Below the pieces are notes generated by a model. That model was not told the DNA's origin, searched no databases, and saw nothing but the letters and a program-made list of their open reading frames with translations. Below, one piece after another: positions 21,766 through 34,493 of a stretch of 64,000 nucleotides of DNA (positions within the stretch are counted from its first letter, which is position 1; the number at the start of each line of letters is the position of its first letter). The position numbers and the translations under genes were made by a program. Origin of the DNA: Rhizoctonia solani (taxonomy: Eukaryota > Basidiomycota > Agaricomycetes > Cantharellales > Ceratobasidiaceae); the NCBI RefSeq assembly GCF_016906535.1, contig NC_057378.1, forward strand, positions 1,302,001 to 1,366,000, read 5' to 3'.

Positions 21766-22303
21766 TGTCATGCCCTAGAGGCGTGACCACCTTAAAATCC
21801 ACTAAGTCAAAGAAATAGTGAATATATGCGCTATTTTCATGAAGATTTATGGATATATGCATCTTTATGCTATTTAGGCGCTGAGCGCTTATTATGTAAT
21901 CTCATCACATGACCTTTAGTCATGTGATCTTGTTTTCTTATCTCTGGTCATGTGACCTTATCTTTGTTATGATGTTTGTACATGTAATTAATCTTCCCCT
22001 TCTCTGTGAATATATAAGGAGGGTTCTGAGAGCCTTAAGCCTCAGAACTTGACCTCTTATCCCCTTCCACCACTACCTACCCTAAGACATACAATTAAGA
22101 GTATTGCCTGAGAGCATACCAGTCCCTGTCAAAGGTCTTTAGCCCTGCTATCTTTATAGCATAGTGCACTTAACTGTATTAGGTCTTGTCCTACCCTTTC
22201 CTGGCAATTGCCCTTGAGCATTGTTAGGCCCTACTTGCTGATAAGTCCTATATTAGGCAATAGCTTGTTAGGTTTTACCATCTGGTAGTTGTTGGCTCTG
22301 ACA
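21766..22303 (+). repeat. L3 solo LTR
   Basis: 538 bp, TGTCATGCCC to GGCTCTGACA, duplication TTAAG (21761-21765 and 22304-22308). A TATATAAGG box is near 22013. The following RNA leader has an 8-bp stem GTTCTGAG/CTCAGAAC (22023-22030 and 22041-22048) around AGCCTTAAGC. Confidence 0.93.
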
Positions 22304-22675
22304 TTAAGCACCCGCCCTCACCAGCATGTACCCACCTTACAGTGGTGTACAACATCAATCAAAGGGTTTACCTGCTCTGTCTGACCATCACTCCAAGGGT
22401 GGTAGGCCAAGGAGAAGTGCAGGTCTATTCCTAGGCATTTGTATAATGCCCTCAGGAATTTGTTATTGAAAACCCGGCCTTGGTCAGATATGGTTTTCTC
22501 AGGCATGCCATGGCATTTCCACACATTTTCCAGGGATAATTCTGCTAGCTTGGGTGCCTTGAGTTTCTTGGAGCATTTAACAAATATCCTGTACTTGGTG
22601 AAGCTGTCACCAATGACTAGGATAGAGTTGTAGTTACCATCCTTTGGCAAGTCAACAATCATCTCATAAGATACA

Positions 22676-23390
22676 TGTCATAAACAGAGGAAAATAGAAC
22701 TAGCCAGAATTGAACCAGCTTGACCACTAAGCCATAGAGCCCTATTATTCCTCTGCTGACAACCCATGATTACACCTGCTACCCCCCAAATTTGGGCTTG
22801 GGCCAGCATGCAACCACTTGTACTGGTTGTCAGAGCCAACAACTACCAAAGGGTAATCCTAACAAGCTATTGCCTAATATAGGACTTATCAGCAAGTAGG
22901 GCCTAACAATGCTCAAGGGCAATTGCCAGGAAGGGGTAGGACAAGACCCAATACAGTAAGATGCACTATGCTATAAAGATAGCAGGGCTAGAGACCTTTG
23001 ACAGGGACTGGTATGCTCTCAGGCAATACTCTTAATTGTATGTCTTAGGGTAGGTAGTGTTGGAAGGGATAAGAGGTCAAGTTCTGAGGCTTAAGGCTCT
23101 CAGAACCCTCCTTATATATTCAACAGAGAAGGGGAAGAGTAGTTACATGTACAAACATCAAAACAAAGATAAGGTCACATGACCAGAGATAAGAAAACAA
23201 GATCACATGACTAAAGGTCATGTGATGAGATTACATAATAAGCGCTCAGCGCCTAAATAACATAAAGATGCATATATCCATAAATCTTCATGAAAATAGC
23301 GCATATATTCACTATTTCTTTGACTTAGTGGATTCTAAGGTGGTCACACCTCTAGGGCATGACACTGGTCATGTGACTGTGTCCAGGACA
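22676..23390 (-). mobile_element. L7, short tRNA-like element with TG...CA ends
   Basis: Without the L3 LTR inside it, this insert is about 173 bp. Its ends are TGTCATAAAC and GTCCAGGACA and its duplication is ATACA (22671-22675 and 23391-23395). On the minus strand, an A-box-like TGGCTTAGTGG (22734-22724) and a B-box-like GGTTCAATTCT (22716-22706) lie unusually close together. CAGAGGAA and TTCCTCTG frame them as a stem. It may be a tRNA-derived SINE or a very small LTR. One copy only. Confidence 0.55.
22828..23364 (-). repeat. L3 solo LTR in L7
   Basis: 537 bp, TGTCAGAGCC to GGGCATGACA, duplication CTGGT (22823-22827 and 23365-23369). Reverse orientation to the L3 at 21766. Confidence 0.93.
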
Positions 23391-23931
23391 ATACATGTTG
23401 CCAGGGTCTAGAGGGAAATTCCAGCAGCTGTGGTGGGATAGGCACATACTTGGGTTTCCTTATTTGTTGACAGGTTTCACAGGAGTTGACATGCCAGTAT
23501 GTGTCTGCACAGATGCTGGGCCAGTAGTAATTGCATGATACAAGTTTGAGGGTCTGTTGTCTGCCCAGGTGTCCAGCCAAGGGGCTATTGTGGAAGATTT
23601 GTAAGAGGTCTGTGCATAGTGACCCTACATCTGGAACAACAATTCAACCTTGATAGAACAGCAGTCCTGCCTCCATTTTGTAGTCTTTGAAGGCCTGTTT
23701 GATTGATGGGGGGGCCTTTGATTTGTATTGTAGGAATTGGAGGATTTCTTCCAGAGATTCATCCTGATCCAGGGACAACTCAATCTGGTGTTGTAGTTTG
23801 TTTTCTGCTAGTACCAGGGCCACATTAGCAAATACAGGTTCTGGGAGTATTGTCTGGTTGGCAGGAGGTATATCAGCGTGATCTGAACAGCATGATAGGG
23901 CATCAGGTTTTCTGGACTGCTTGCCAGGGTG

Positions 23932-25465
23932 TGTTAAGAGTTGTGTAAGTACAGGAGTAAGAAAGAATTACTATATACAAAATGTATATGGGAATAACTA
24001 AGAACTAGTATTAGGAATCAGAATATATGCACAGAATATATGCACAATATAGGCTAGGTTATCAGGAATAACAACTCCTAACAAATAGTCTAGCAACTAT
24101 GAAGTGCAGGTGGTTGGTTATGTATAGTACCTTAGACTAATGTTACTTAAGCCTAAGTGACTAAGGGTATGTATACTTAAGGTCTCTGGGATAGTACCTT
24201 AGGTAAAGGGGTTACCTGACTAATGTACAGGATTTATAGGATTTGCCTAATAAGTATAGGACTTATGTGTGCTTAAGTAAGACTTAAGACTTATGGGGTT
24301 TACCTAAAATATATCTAGGATTTATGAGATATTGTAGATAAAGCTATCTACAATATAGGGGGTATGGTAGATTGAAACACTATCACTCAATCAAACAATC
24401 CTTACAGTATTGTTGCACTATACTCAATGTTGAACTCAACAACTGTGACAGTCAAGGGGCACAGGGTTGCAGTAAGTACACTAATGGGTTACCCTGTGTC
24501 TGTTGGGACTGGCCTATGGTCTTAGTGCGCCAAATAACCTCCTATACTATTTACAGTGAGTCAATCACTAAAGTAAATGCGCAGATAAGCTGTTAAAGGC
24601 TTGTGTGTATATGTCAATATATAAGAGTAAAAGTAGAATGAAAGTAGGATGCATTAGAAGCGTCTTCACAGGGTCTTTTTATACCCTGAGAAGGCACACA
24701 AACAAGTATATACATGCTTGATACCAAGAGGGGGTACAGGAGGTACATGTGGCAACTGAAACACTTGAGGGAGCCAATACTTTGGTACATAGTAAACAAA
24801 CAACAGATCCTAATATTTGCCCCAAGGCAATGTTTGCCCCAAGGTGGTATTTACCTGTGTGGGTCCTTAGATGTCCCAAGGCTAAGTGTTTCATTCTTGG
24901 AGTAAACAGTTCCAAAGGTAGGATACCACTGCATTGGGTACTTACAGTAAATGGGGCATAACTCTGCCAAATGTTGTCTGTTTTGGGAGTTTCACCCAGC
25001 TTTCTGGAGCGCACAAACATGCGCACCTAGGCGCAAGCAATTTGGCAGTGTGAGATGCCTGGGTGATGGAGAAAAGGTGCATTTAGTGCATCAGCACTTA
25101 AGTGCTGATTAAGCACCAGAGCACTTTGCCTATGCAACAGGGGGGACCCTGAATATTTCTGTGTGTAGCCACAAGATAGAGTCTTGAATAATAAATACTA
25201 CAAACAAGAGAAATATTACTTGTTACTGTTTATCTACTCAGCTGAATTTATATATATTTAAATGAGTGAGAAAACAGCGTAAATGCAAAAAGGCATTGCA
25301 TATTGAGGGTATTCCTGCGGTTTATAGGTTTTGTGAAGGTCACTATTGGATAGAGGGACCTTGAAAACCTTAGTTTGCATCTTTATCTCATTTGTTTACT
25401 GTAAGATTACTAGTGTAATTAATAAAATAAGTACAGATTAATGAAGAAATGTCATATCCATAACA
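23932..25465 (-). repeat. L5 solo LTR, 1.53 kb
   Basis: TGTTAAGAGTTG to ATCCATAACA, 1534 bp. Duplication GGGTG (23927-23931) and GGGCG (25466-25470) differs by one transition. A TATAAAAAG box reads on the minus strand near 24683. ATCAGCACTTAAGTGCTGAT at 25090-25109 is a perfect 20-bp palindrome, kept in the second copy. No coding region is seen. Confidence 0.82.
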
Positions 25466-27240
25466 GGGCGGTATATGATTTGGAAATTATATCCAGCTAG
25501 TAGTAGATACCACTGGGCATGACAACAGTTGAAGGTTCAAGATTCTTTCCAATATTCTAGGTTACAATGATTGATGAACACAGTGATTGGGTGAAGGGTC
25601 CCTTCCAGGAATATGTGCCAGTATTTGAATGACCTGATGATAGCCAAGAGTTCCTTGTTGTGGGTGTTGTAATTCTGTTCAGCACCTTTGAATGATTCTG
25701 ATAGGAACCCTAGGGGGTGGAGGCAGTCATCATCCTGCTGTTGGCTCATTATGGAGCCAAGAGCTGCACCTGATGCATTGGTTTCCAGGAAATACAGTTT
25801 GGAGGGATCTGCATGACAAAGTACTGGGGCATTGGTTATGGCATCCTTCAAACCTTGGAAAGCTTCTTGTTCCTTAGTGTCCCATTTCCACAGAGTATCC
25901 TTTTTGACCAGGTTATATAATGGCCTGGCCATGTGGCTGAAGTTTGCAACAAATTGGCAAAGGAAGTTTGCAAATCCAAGGAAGGACTGTACTTCCTTAA
26001 CCTTGGTTGGGGTAGGCCATTCTTGCATGGCCTGGATTTTGAGCTTATCCAGGCTAAAACCTTTGTCCAACACAATGATGCCCAGGTATTCTACAGAGGT
26101 GATGTGGAATGTACATTTAGATGCCTTGCAAAAAGATTGGTTGTCCATTAACCAGCATAGTACTTCATGAACATGCTGGGTGTGATCAACGTCATCCTTT
26201 GAATATATGAGTATGTCATCAAGGTAGATGATGACACAGATGTCAAGCAGATCCTTGAACAGTTTGTTCATGAAGTGTTGGAGCAAAGCAGGGGCATTTG
26301 TCAGGCCAAAGGTCATGACCAGGGATTTGTATAGGCCATACTTGGTACAAAACACTGTCTTCCATTTGTCTCCCTCTTTGACATGGACGTTATTGTAACC
26401 CCATTGCAGATCTAGTTTAGTGAAGACCTTGGCACCACAGAGCTGGGCCATGAGGTCATCAGGGCAAGGTAAGGGGTATACATTTTTTTGGTCCAGTTAT
26501 TCAGGCAACAGTAATCAACCACCAGGCAACAGGATCCATCCTTTTTTGGAACAAACATGACCAGGGAACTAATGGACAATTTACTTGGGTGGATCTTGCT
26601 GGCTTTCAATTTGTCCCTGAGCCAATCCTTTAAAGTAGCAGATTCTGCATCTGTCATACTGTATAGAGAGCTGTTCAGGGGTCCCTCCTTGGTCAGTTCA
26701 ATGCCTATGTTGTAGTGCCTGTGGGGTGGAAGCTTATTGAACTCTTCCTTGCCAAATACTTTAGCATATCAATGGTATTTGGTGGGTACTCCTTCAAGGG
26801 GATTTTTGTCAGCTTCTTCCTCTTCAGCAATGGCCACATGGTCTGGGGGAGTGTGAGGGAACAATAGAGTGTGGGAATTCCAATCAATCTCTGGATTGTG
26901 GGCACCTAACCATTTCAATCCTAAGACAATGGTGTGGGACCCTGTATTACAGATGAGGAAGGTTTTGGTCAGTTGCTTGCCATCAAAGGAGAAGGATAAT
27001 ATTGCCTTCTTCCACATTTTGCCTGCCTGGGGGCTTGACCCATCAAGCATTGTGACAGTATGTGGGAAAGGGAGATCAATGAGTGGAAGGCAGAGTGATT
27101 CTGCAGTGCAGCGGTGCATGAATGAGGAAGTGGCACCTGAATCAATCAGGACTTCTAGTGGTTCTGCTTGCTTGGTTTGTATAGAGATTGTAAAAAGGGG
27201 GGGATAAATTTGAAGCTGTAGATACATGGCAGGTCTCAAT
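25466..27240 (-). pseudogene. Copy D RNase H, RT and protease
   Basis: A long open stretch (25537-26451) encodes reverse transcriptase and RNase H: IIYLDDILIYSKDDVDHTQH near 26190-26240 and ETNASGAALGSIMSQ near 25750. Protease is at 26769-27239 (DSGATSSFMHR, about 27150). A shift near 26480 and a stop near 26770 separate RT from protease. The sequence is close to copies F and G but rich in TG/CA changes. Confidence 0.87.
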
Positions 27241-28690
27241 ACATTCCAAACTAGTGTCCTTGGGGCCCTTACATGCAGTAGCAGGTGCCCTTACTCTTTT
27301 CCCAATTGGTACTTGGAGTCTTTGGCTATCTTGGCGGTTTCTTTAGACTCCCCTTTATCCTCCTTTGAGGTAGCCTTGCAGCTGGTGCAGCATTCTGCAA
27401 ACTTGTGACTGGGTTTGCTGCATTTCACACAGAGACCTTCTGTGCAGTGGTGGTTGTGTTTTTCCTTCAAGACATAGTTGGTATCAGAGGAGAGGAGACT
27501 GGTTTTGGTGGCCTGTTGGCCAGTAATTGTCCCCTGGTTGGGGTTGGTGGAAGTTTTGCAAGACTTATTACCCTGTGGTGGGTGGCTGGCTCTCTCCTTG
27601 CAGAGGGCATTGTCTTTGATGAGGGAAATGTCCTGGAGCTCCCTCAGTGTTTGTGGTTGCCTCTCCCTTGTGGCAATCTGTTTTTGGACCTCCCAGTGAA
27701 GCCCATGTGCAAATTGGCTGCAAAGGGTGGCATCATTCCAGTCAAGTTCCATCTGCAGCATGCAGAACTTAGTGATGTATTTGGCACAAGTGCCAGTCTG
27801 AGTAAGGGAAGTAATCTTTCACTCTGCTGCTCTGGTTGCATCTGGGTTGCCAAAGGCGGCCAGGAATTCAACTTTCAATTCATCCACAGTTTGGATGAGC
27901 GCACAATGGGACCCTAATTGGTCCAAATGGGGGTGAGCCCAGGCCTGCCAGCCTCCATCATATTCATGAGGAGGCAACTTAGGAACTCCAGGTCCATTGA
28001 GAACTGCCTTTGATTTAGGCAAACCCAGGCCAACATGCGTGTCAGCCATTGTTTGGCCTCCAAGCCAATTTTGCCTTTGATGGCATCTGGGTGGTCCACT
28101 TCCACAGTGGAGGGGGCTGGAGGCGGCGCCAGAGTGACTTGGGGCGCTGCTGGAGGTGCTGCAGGGGCTGCTGGAGGCAGTCCCAAAGGGAAGGAGGAGG
28201 AGGGATATGGGTTGAATAAGGAGAGGGGGTTGCGCTGGGGGGCCCCTGTGGAGATGATGGGTGCAGGGCCCCAAGGAATGGTTGAGCCTTGCCAATAGGT
28301 TTGGCTCTGGGTGCAGCCTGGGGAATTTCCTCAACTGCAGGGGGTTTTCAATCTTCTGGGGTGTGCAGACCCTGAGTGAGTTGGAGCTGGGCAAGCCCAT
28401 CCTTGACAACATCAACAGCTTGCAAGATGTTCTTGACGTTGGTGCAAACCTCTTGATTAATTTCATTCTGTTCCAAGAGGGTCCAGTCAATGCAGTCAAC
28501 TTGTGATTGGAGTCCCCAGAGTAGGTGGATAACCTGCTTGAGAGAGACTTTGCCAAGCTCAGGGGAGGCTGGTGGAAGTAGGGATTCCAGCTGTCCCTGA
28601 TCAACAGGGGAGTGGGCTGGAGAGGGTGACCAGGAGCGGGTTGCCATTGAGTGTGTGGGGAAAGAGCGTCCAGTGTGGGTCAATGCCCAG
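27241..28690 (-). pseudogene. Copy D gag
   Basis: Starts at the conserved MATRSWSP near 28648. The capsid-like region follows with several frame changes. A zinc knuckle CVKCSKPSHKFAEC lies near 27400-27440. The complement of the slippery heptamer is present near 27300. Frameshifts around 27820-28000 break it. Confidence 0.8.
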
Positions 28691-29117
28691 GAGGAAGATC
28701 AAGGGGGAGTGCAGGAGGTAATGGTGGGGAAATGTGTGGGGTAGGTGCCTATATCAGGACTTATGAGTGCTTTATTGTATGTATATGCTAAACCCTTGCC
28801 TCAACCAGCCTAGCACTGGACAGTTCTTACCCTGATCAACTGCCATGGACAGGCGTGATGCAGGGCAGTGCTTCTGCAAGCAGGTGGATTGGCTGTTTAG
28901 GGTGGCTAACAAATGGTGCAGTGACCAGTGGTATGCAGACAATTAGAACCTGTCTGCCTCATAGCAATTTGGTACTAGGCAGGGACAACACTGGTTTGAT
29001 TATTGACAGCAAAAGGCAATCCCAATCACCTGATTTCCCTTGTGCTAGTACAGGGGGCCTTCTTGTTGTTGAGCTAGGTGGATATGGTTTGCAACCAACT
29101 TAAGGTCAATTACCTAG
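28691..29117 (-). other. Leader and primer site of copy D
   Basis: Untranslated leader homologous to 10927-11421. The primer-site complement AGGTCAATTACCT is at about 29103-29115. It matches the copy's own LTR, which reads AGGTAATTGACCT on the plus strand near 47707. Confidence 0.7.
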
Positions 29118-29269
29118 TGTCCTAGACATCTGTAAGGATGTTGAGGATGCAGGCGCTTACAGCTATGTGAGAATACAAGTGCAAACCGCTTAAGGCAGTG
29201 GTGTCTATCCTACAACATCAAGACTACTAACTACAATGGTCAAGTGCTATAAGGCAATGGCAGACTAAG
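29118..29269 (-). repeat. Copy D 5' LTR, inner part
   Basis: First 152 bp of the LTR in plus coordinates (TGTCCTAGACATC). The other part is at 47607-48031, beyond the L5 insertion. Confidence 0.85.
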
Positions 29270-30239
29270 TGTTAAGAGTTGTGTAAGTACAGGAGTAAGA
29301 AAAAAATTACTATATACAAAATGTGTATGGGAATAGCCAGTAACTAGTATTAAGAATCAGAATATATGCACAGAATATATGCACAATATATGCTGGGTTA
29401 TCAGGAATAACAACTCCTAACTAATAGTCTAGCAACTATGAAGTGCAGGTGGTTGGTTATGTATAGTACCTTAGACTAATGTTACTTAAGCCTAAGTGAC
29501 TAAGGGTATGTTTACTTAAGGTCTCTGGGATAGTACCTTAGGTAAAGGGGTTACCTGACTAATGTACAGGATTTATAGGATTTACCTAAATATATATGTA
29601 GGATTTAAGAGATATTGTAGATGAAGCTATCTACAATATGGGGGGTATGGTGGATTGAAACACTATCACTCAATCAAACAATCCTTACAGTATTGTTGCA
29701 CTATACTCAATGTTGAACTCAACAACTGTGACAGTCAAGGGGCACAGGGTTGCAGTAAGTACACTAATGGGTTACCCTGTGTCTGTTGGGACTGGCCTAT
29801 GGTCTTAGTGTGCCAAATAACCTCCTATGCTGTTTACAGTGAGTCAATCACTAAAGTAAATGTACAGATAAGCTATTAAAGGCTTGTGTGTATATGTCAA
29901 TATATAAGAGTATAAGTAGGATCCATTAGAAGCGTCTTCACAGGGTCCTTTTATACCCTGAGAAGGCACACAAACAAGTATACACATGCTTGATACCAAG
30001 AGGGGGTACAGGAGGTACATGTGGCAACTGAAACACTTGAGGGAGCCAATACTTTGGTACATAGTAAACAAACAACAGATCCTAATATTTGCCCCAAGGC
30101 AATGTTTGCCCCAAGGCAGTATTTACCTGTGTGGGTCCTTAGATGTCCCAAGGCTAAGTGTTTCATCCTTGGAGTAAACAGTCCAAAAGGTAGGATACTG
30201 CTGTATTGGGTACTTGCAGTAAATGAGGCATAACTCTGC

Positions 30240-30830
30240 TGTTGTAGACACACATATACCAAGGGAATTAATCCCTATTTTCTCAAATTTAAACAAAGCC
30301 AAACAGACAACATTTTCAATCATGTGACATTGGCACTTATATCATATGCTAAGCACCAAGCCATGTCCCCATCTGCGCTTACTCATGCACATGTAGCCAC
30401 CTCCACCTATGACATCAACATGACACATCAGCAACATGTATGCATGAGTAAGGCCAACTGCAGAGCTGGGTTCTTATTGGATTAGGTATTGCATATAATG
30501 TATTTATAATTAGCTCTCTTGTAGAATATATAAGGAGGCCAACCAACCATGGTAACACCCAGGTTGATTACCTCTTGTTGCATCCACTCAGTGTACAAGG
30601 GCCTTATAGCCCAGTAATTACTTAGTTAGCTACTTAGTTAGTCCACACTGCCTTAAGTGGCTTCTCCACTGTACTTAGATAACTTGTCACTGCCTTAAGC
30701 AGTCTTGTTGTTGTAGGATAGTTGCTTGTTGCTGTAGATAGGTCTGCTGTTGCCTTAAGCAACTTTATCTTCATTGTAACCTGCAGCCACAAGTGCCATC
30801 CCCTTGATGCCCTAATGGATGTCTAGGACA
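30240..30830 (+). repeat. 5' LTR of copy F
   Basis: TGTTGTAGACAC to GTCTAGGACA, 591 bp. It is followed by primer site AGGTAATCAACCT (30833-30845), which pairs exactly with AGGTTGATTACCT inside this LTR. Confidence 0.93.
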
Positions 30831-31122
30831 CTAGGTAATCAACCTTAAGTTGGGTGCAAACCATGCCCACAAAGCACACCTACTCAGACTCAACAAACAA
30901 GAAGGTCCCCTGTACTAGCACAAGGGAAATCACCTGATTGGGCTTGCCTTTTGCTATCAATAATCCAACTAGCATTGGCCCCAGGTAGTACCAAATTGCT
31001 ATAAGGCCAACAGATTCTAATCATCCACATACCACTGGTCACTGCACCTTTTGTCAGCAGAACTAGTCAGCAGATCCACCTGCTTGCAGAAAACCTGTTC
31101 CACATCACGCCCACACACAGCA
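30831..31122 (+). other. Leader of copy F, first part
   Basis: Homologous to the copy I leader. It is interrupted at CAGCA by the L6 LTR and resumes at 32357. Confidence 0.8.
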
Positions 31123-32356
31123 TGTTATGTATCACACAATTTTGCATTCACAGCTCACCATCCACAATAATCTGCATATATCTGACTTTCTGATTTAATG
31201 GCCATTTGACTCCTATTTTCCATTATTCCTGTCATTACTCTATGTAACGCTCATATCGACTGTATGTGTTACATATCGTTCAATAGAGCTCCTTCCGCTC
31301 GTTCTAACGCTGCCTGTCACGTGCTCATACGATAAGATCTCATGGAGATATTAGCTTCACAAGATTCTATCTATGTGGCTCAAGTACCTTACTAATCATT
31401 ATATTTGTATCTTTACATCTAGCTCATCACATGACTAGCTCTAACTTGGGAAATGAACCTTATTCCTAGCTTAGTTGAGTCATACCTCTCATGAGATCAC
31501 TAAGGTTCTCCTTATCTAGTAATTTCTAGTGGCACTGCAAATCCTGCTTATGAGTCATTCTGCTTGCCACCAGAATGACTCACACTAATGACTCACTCTA
31601 AGTGCTCATTGGCTGCCAAGCATTTCTTGATAGACTGAGTCATGTATTTAGATGTTTCTATTTTTAACTAATTGCAGTTCAACCCAAGAGCAGCCACATT
31701 CCATCCTAGTCATATCTGTGCCTTCCCACCCACCAATCAAAGTCTTAGGAAGCACAGTCCTAAGCAAGTCATATTCATACTCTGACTAGGTGAATGACTC
31801 AGTAACCTTGCCACTCTAGGGTATAAAAGGGGACTCTTGCATACCCTTGGAGGGCACCCACCACCCTACTTTACTCCACCTCACTGTTACTGTTGACTGT
31901 CACTCTTGGGTTTGGGCTTGCCCCCCTCAACTGTGTGATATATTGTGCCTCAAGATTTCAAATAACTTAAACTTGTATAAGTGGATCTCCCAAGTACCCA
32001 TAGTGTGGAAAGGTTGTAGACCTGATACAGAGTTCTTAGGTTAAGTGAACAGAAGGCAATCATCCTTAAAGAAGGATATACTAAGTAACCAGTTAGTTCC
32101 TGCAACTAGGAGTGAAACTTACATAACTATCTCTGCCAAAGGGAACCTGAGCCAGTACTCTTGCTCTTACAGAAATACTTACTAAGACACTTTACACTGA
32201 GAAAAGATATATCTGTAGTTGATTGTATTCAAGATAGCTAGACCCAGAGAACCCTAAAGAAGCTACTTCTTTACTTAGCTTGGAAATTGGGAAATCTTCC
32301 AACACAGACTCTGCTCAGCACCAGAGTCTCAACCTCTTTTCCCCCAATTTACAACA
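31123..32356 (+). repeat. L6 solo LTR, intact ends
   Basis: 1234 bp, TGTTATGTATC to AATTTACAACA, duplication CAGCA (31118-31122 and 32357-32361). A TATAAAAGG box lies near 31822. This copy defines the family boundaries used for 4801-6492. Confidence 0.93.
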
Positions 32357-32563
32357 CAGCAGCTGATTGGTCAATAGGGACTCTCCAATGCTAGGCGGTT
32401 GATGCAAGTTCTTAGTGCTAGAACAATAAAGCAACCCATAAGTCCTGATATAGGCACCATCTTCCCCACTTTGCCCACCATTACATCACGCACCCCCTCT
32501 TGCTGTTCCTCCTGCGCCTCCCAGTGCACTGCTTCCCACCAAGGCTGCTTGTATCCCCATGAG

Positions 32564-34465
32564 ATGGCAACCTGTTCCCAGAGCTCTGCTTGTCCCCTAT
32601 CCCCTCTCAATCAAGGAGAGCTGGGACCCACTCTTCCAGCAACTGCCAATGAGTCAAGAATCCTCAAACCCAAGGTCTTTGGGGAAATTCTCCTCAGCCA
32701 AGCAATGTCCCTCATCCTGGGATTACAGAACCAAGTCCTCTGGCTCAAGCAGGAACTCAAGGAAACCAAGGAAGCAACCAAGGAAGCCCAAGATTGGATG
32801 GGCGCAGTTGATCAAGCCCTCATTTTCATCAAGGCTAGGGGTGGAGCCTGTCATGCCCTAGAGGCGTGACCACCTTAAAATTCACTAAGTCAAAGAAATA
32901 GTGAATATATGCGCTATTTTCATGAAGATTTATGGATATATGCATCTTTATGCTATTTAAGCGCTGAGCGCATATTATGTAATCCTATCACATGACCTTC
33001 AGTCATGTGATCACATTTTTCTTATCTTTGGTCATGTGACCTTATCTTTGTTATTGTGTTTGCTCATGTATGTACTATTTCCTCTACTTGTGGAATATAT
33101 AAGGAGGGTTCTGAGAGCCTTAAGCCTCAGAACTTGACCTCTTATCCCCTTCCTACACCTACCTACCCTAAGACATACACTTAAGAGTATTGCCTGAGAG
33201 CATACCAGTCCCTGTCAAAGGTTCTTAGCCCTGCTGTCTTTACAGCATAGTGCACTTTACTATATCAGGTCTTGTCCTACCCCTTATCTGGCAATTGCCT
33301 TGAGCATTGTTGGATCCCACTAGCTGATAAGTCCTATATTAGGCAATAGCTTGTTGGGCTTTACCATCTGGTAGTTGTTGGCTCTGACAGAGCCCCCCAC
33401 ACACCAGAAGACCAGAAACCCCAGACAGTCAAGGCCACACCCAGGCCCATACCAAAAACCAACCCTCTACCAGCGCCTAGTGCACCCCTTGTTGCCTGGG
33501 CCAACCCCACCAAAGCTCCCCCCATCTTTGCACAGCCAACCCCTATCCAGGCTCCCCCGCAAGGCTATACTCCCCCTCCACCTTTGCCCATCAGGCTCTG
33601 TTCCCCCCAAGTCCCTCAACCAATGGCTTCAATAGCCGCATACCAACCCCCAGTTAAGGTAGATCACCCCAATGCCTATACTGGGAAGATAGGGAACAAA
33701 GCCTGCCAGTGGCTCACACAAATGCTGGCATGGGTACATCTGAATCAACAGATGTTCCCTGTGGATCAGGAGGTGCTATCCTTCCTCCTGATGAACATGA
33801 AGGACATGGCAGGAGCCTGGGCTCATCCTCACCTTGACCAACTTGGGTCCCACAGGGCCCTGATTCAAATAGTTGACAATTTCAGGACGGAGTTTTTGGC
33901 TGCATTTGGTAACCCAGATGCCACGCAAGCCGCCAAGCAGCAAATCACCCACCTCACTCAGACAGGTACCTGTGCTGAGTACATTACAAAATTCAGGACC
34001 ATTGCCATGGACCTGGATTGGAACAATGCTGCCCTTTGTGGGCAATTTGCATGTGGCCTCCACTGGGAGGTCAGCTGTCTCATTGCTACCTGTGAACAGC
34101 GCCCTACCACCCTCCTTGAGCTGCAAAATGCAGCCCTAGTCATCAACAATGCCCTCCATGAAGAACGCGCCAGCCACCTGCCAAAGGGTAATAAGCCTGG
34201 CTTGTCCAACACTACCCCCAACAGGGGGGCAGGTACCAGCCAACAGGCCACAAGACCAGGTTGCCTGTCCAGCAATCCTAACTTTGTCTCCAAGGAGGAG
34301 CAAAACTGCTGCAGGGCTGAAGGCCTTTGCATTAAATGCAGTAAAACAGGGCACAAGTTTGTGGGATGCCACACTGGCTGGAAGGCCACTCCTAAGGAGG
34401 AAGGCATCAAAAAAGAAGCCACCAAAGTTGGCAAAGAGTCAGGACCCAAATTGGGAAAAGACTAA
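32564..34465 (+). pseudogene. Copy F gag, split by L3
   Basis: Starts at MATCSQSS (32564), the conserved gag start. The N-terminal coiled-coil-like part (LKQELKETKEATKEAQ) is followed by the L3 LTR at 32849-33389 and then the capsid-like part (LLMNMKDMAGAWAHPHLDQL near 33790) and zinc knuckle CIKCSKTGHKFVGC near 34335. It ends at TAA 34463-34465 right after the slippery heptamer, as in copy G. Apart from the insertion it is nearly open, which made it useful for finding the copy I deletions. Confidence 0.85.
32849..33389 (+). repeat. L3 solo LTR in copy F gag
   Basis: 541 bp, TGTCATGCCC to CTCTGACA, duplication GAGCC (32844-32848 and 33390-33394). Confidence 0.94.
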
Positions 34466-34493
34466 GGGTACCTGCTGCCGCACGCAAGGACCC
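34453..34493 (+). promoter_or_regulatory. -1 frameshift signal, copy F
   Basis: Heptamer G GGA AAA (34453-34459), GAC TAA, then a hairpin GGGT/ACCC, CCT/AGG, TGC/GCA with loop CGCAC. Pol continues without a stop in the -1 frame. Confidence 0.65.

Larger units (their letters stand above)
20681..22354 (+). repeat. L2 solo LTR split by another L2 and an L3
   Basis: TGTTACACTCC to GTGTACAACA. With the inserts at 21027-21588 and 21766-22303 removed it has normal L2 length. A GTTGC-CTTAA-GCAAC hairpin lies at 21692-21706. Confidence 0.85.
19930..23931 (-). pseudogene. Copy D chromodomain and integrase, in four parts
   Basis: The chromodomain (VKWKGYRSKENTWEPQEN) is at 19930-20110, the GPF module and integrase C-terminus at 20270-20680, the integrase core at 22355-22675 (SDQGRVFNNKF; the first Asp region reads SYEMIVDLP) and the zinc-binding part with the RNase H linker at 23391-23931. 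L2 and L7 insertions separate the parts. QTEQVN remains near 22375. The left duplication at 20676-20680 (TGCAT) only partly matches TCAAT at 22355, so it has decayed. Confidence 0.82.

Noticed and set aside
22700..22760. Functional tRNA gene
   Set aside because: The A- and B-like boxes are only 7 nt apart, with no anticodon arm.
24372..25026. Small genes within the L5 LTRs
   Set aside because: The frames recur in both L5 copies because the LTR is repeated. They differ in length and overlap the TATA region.
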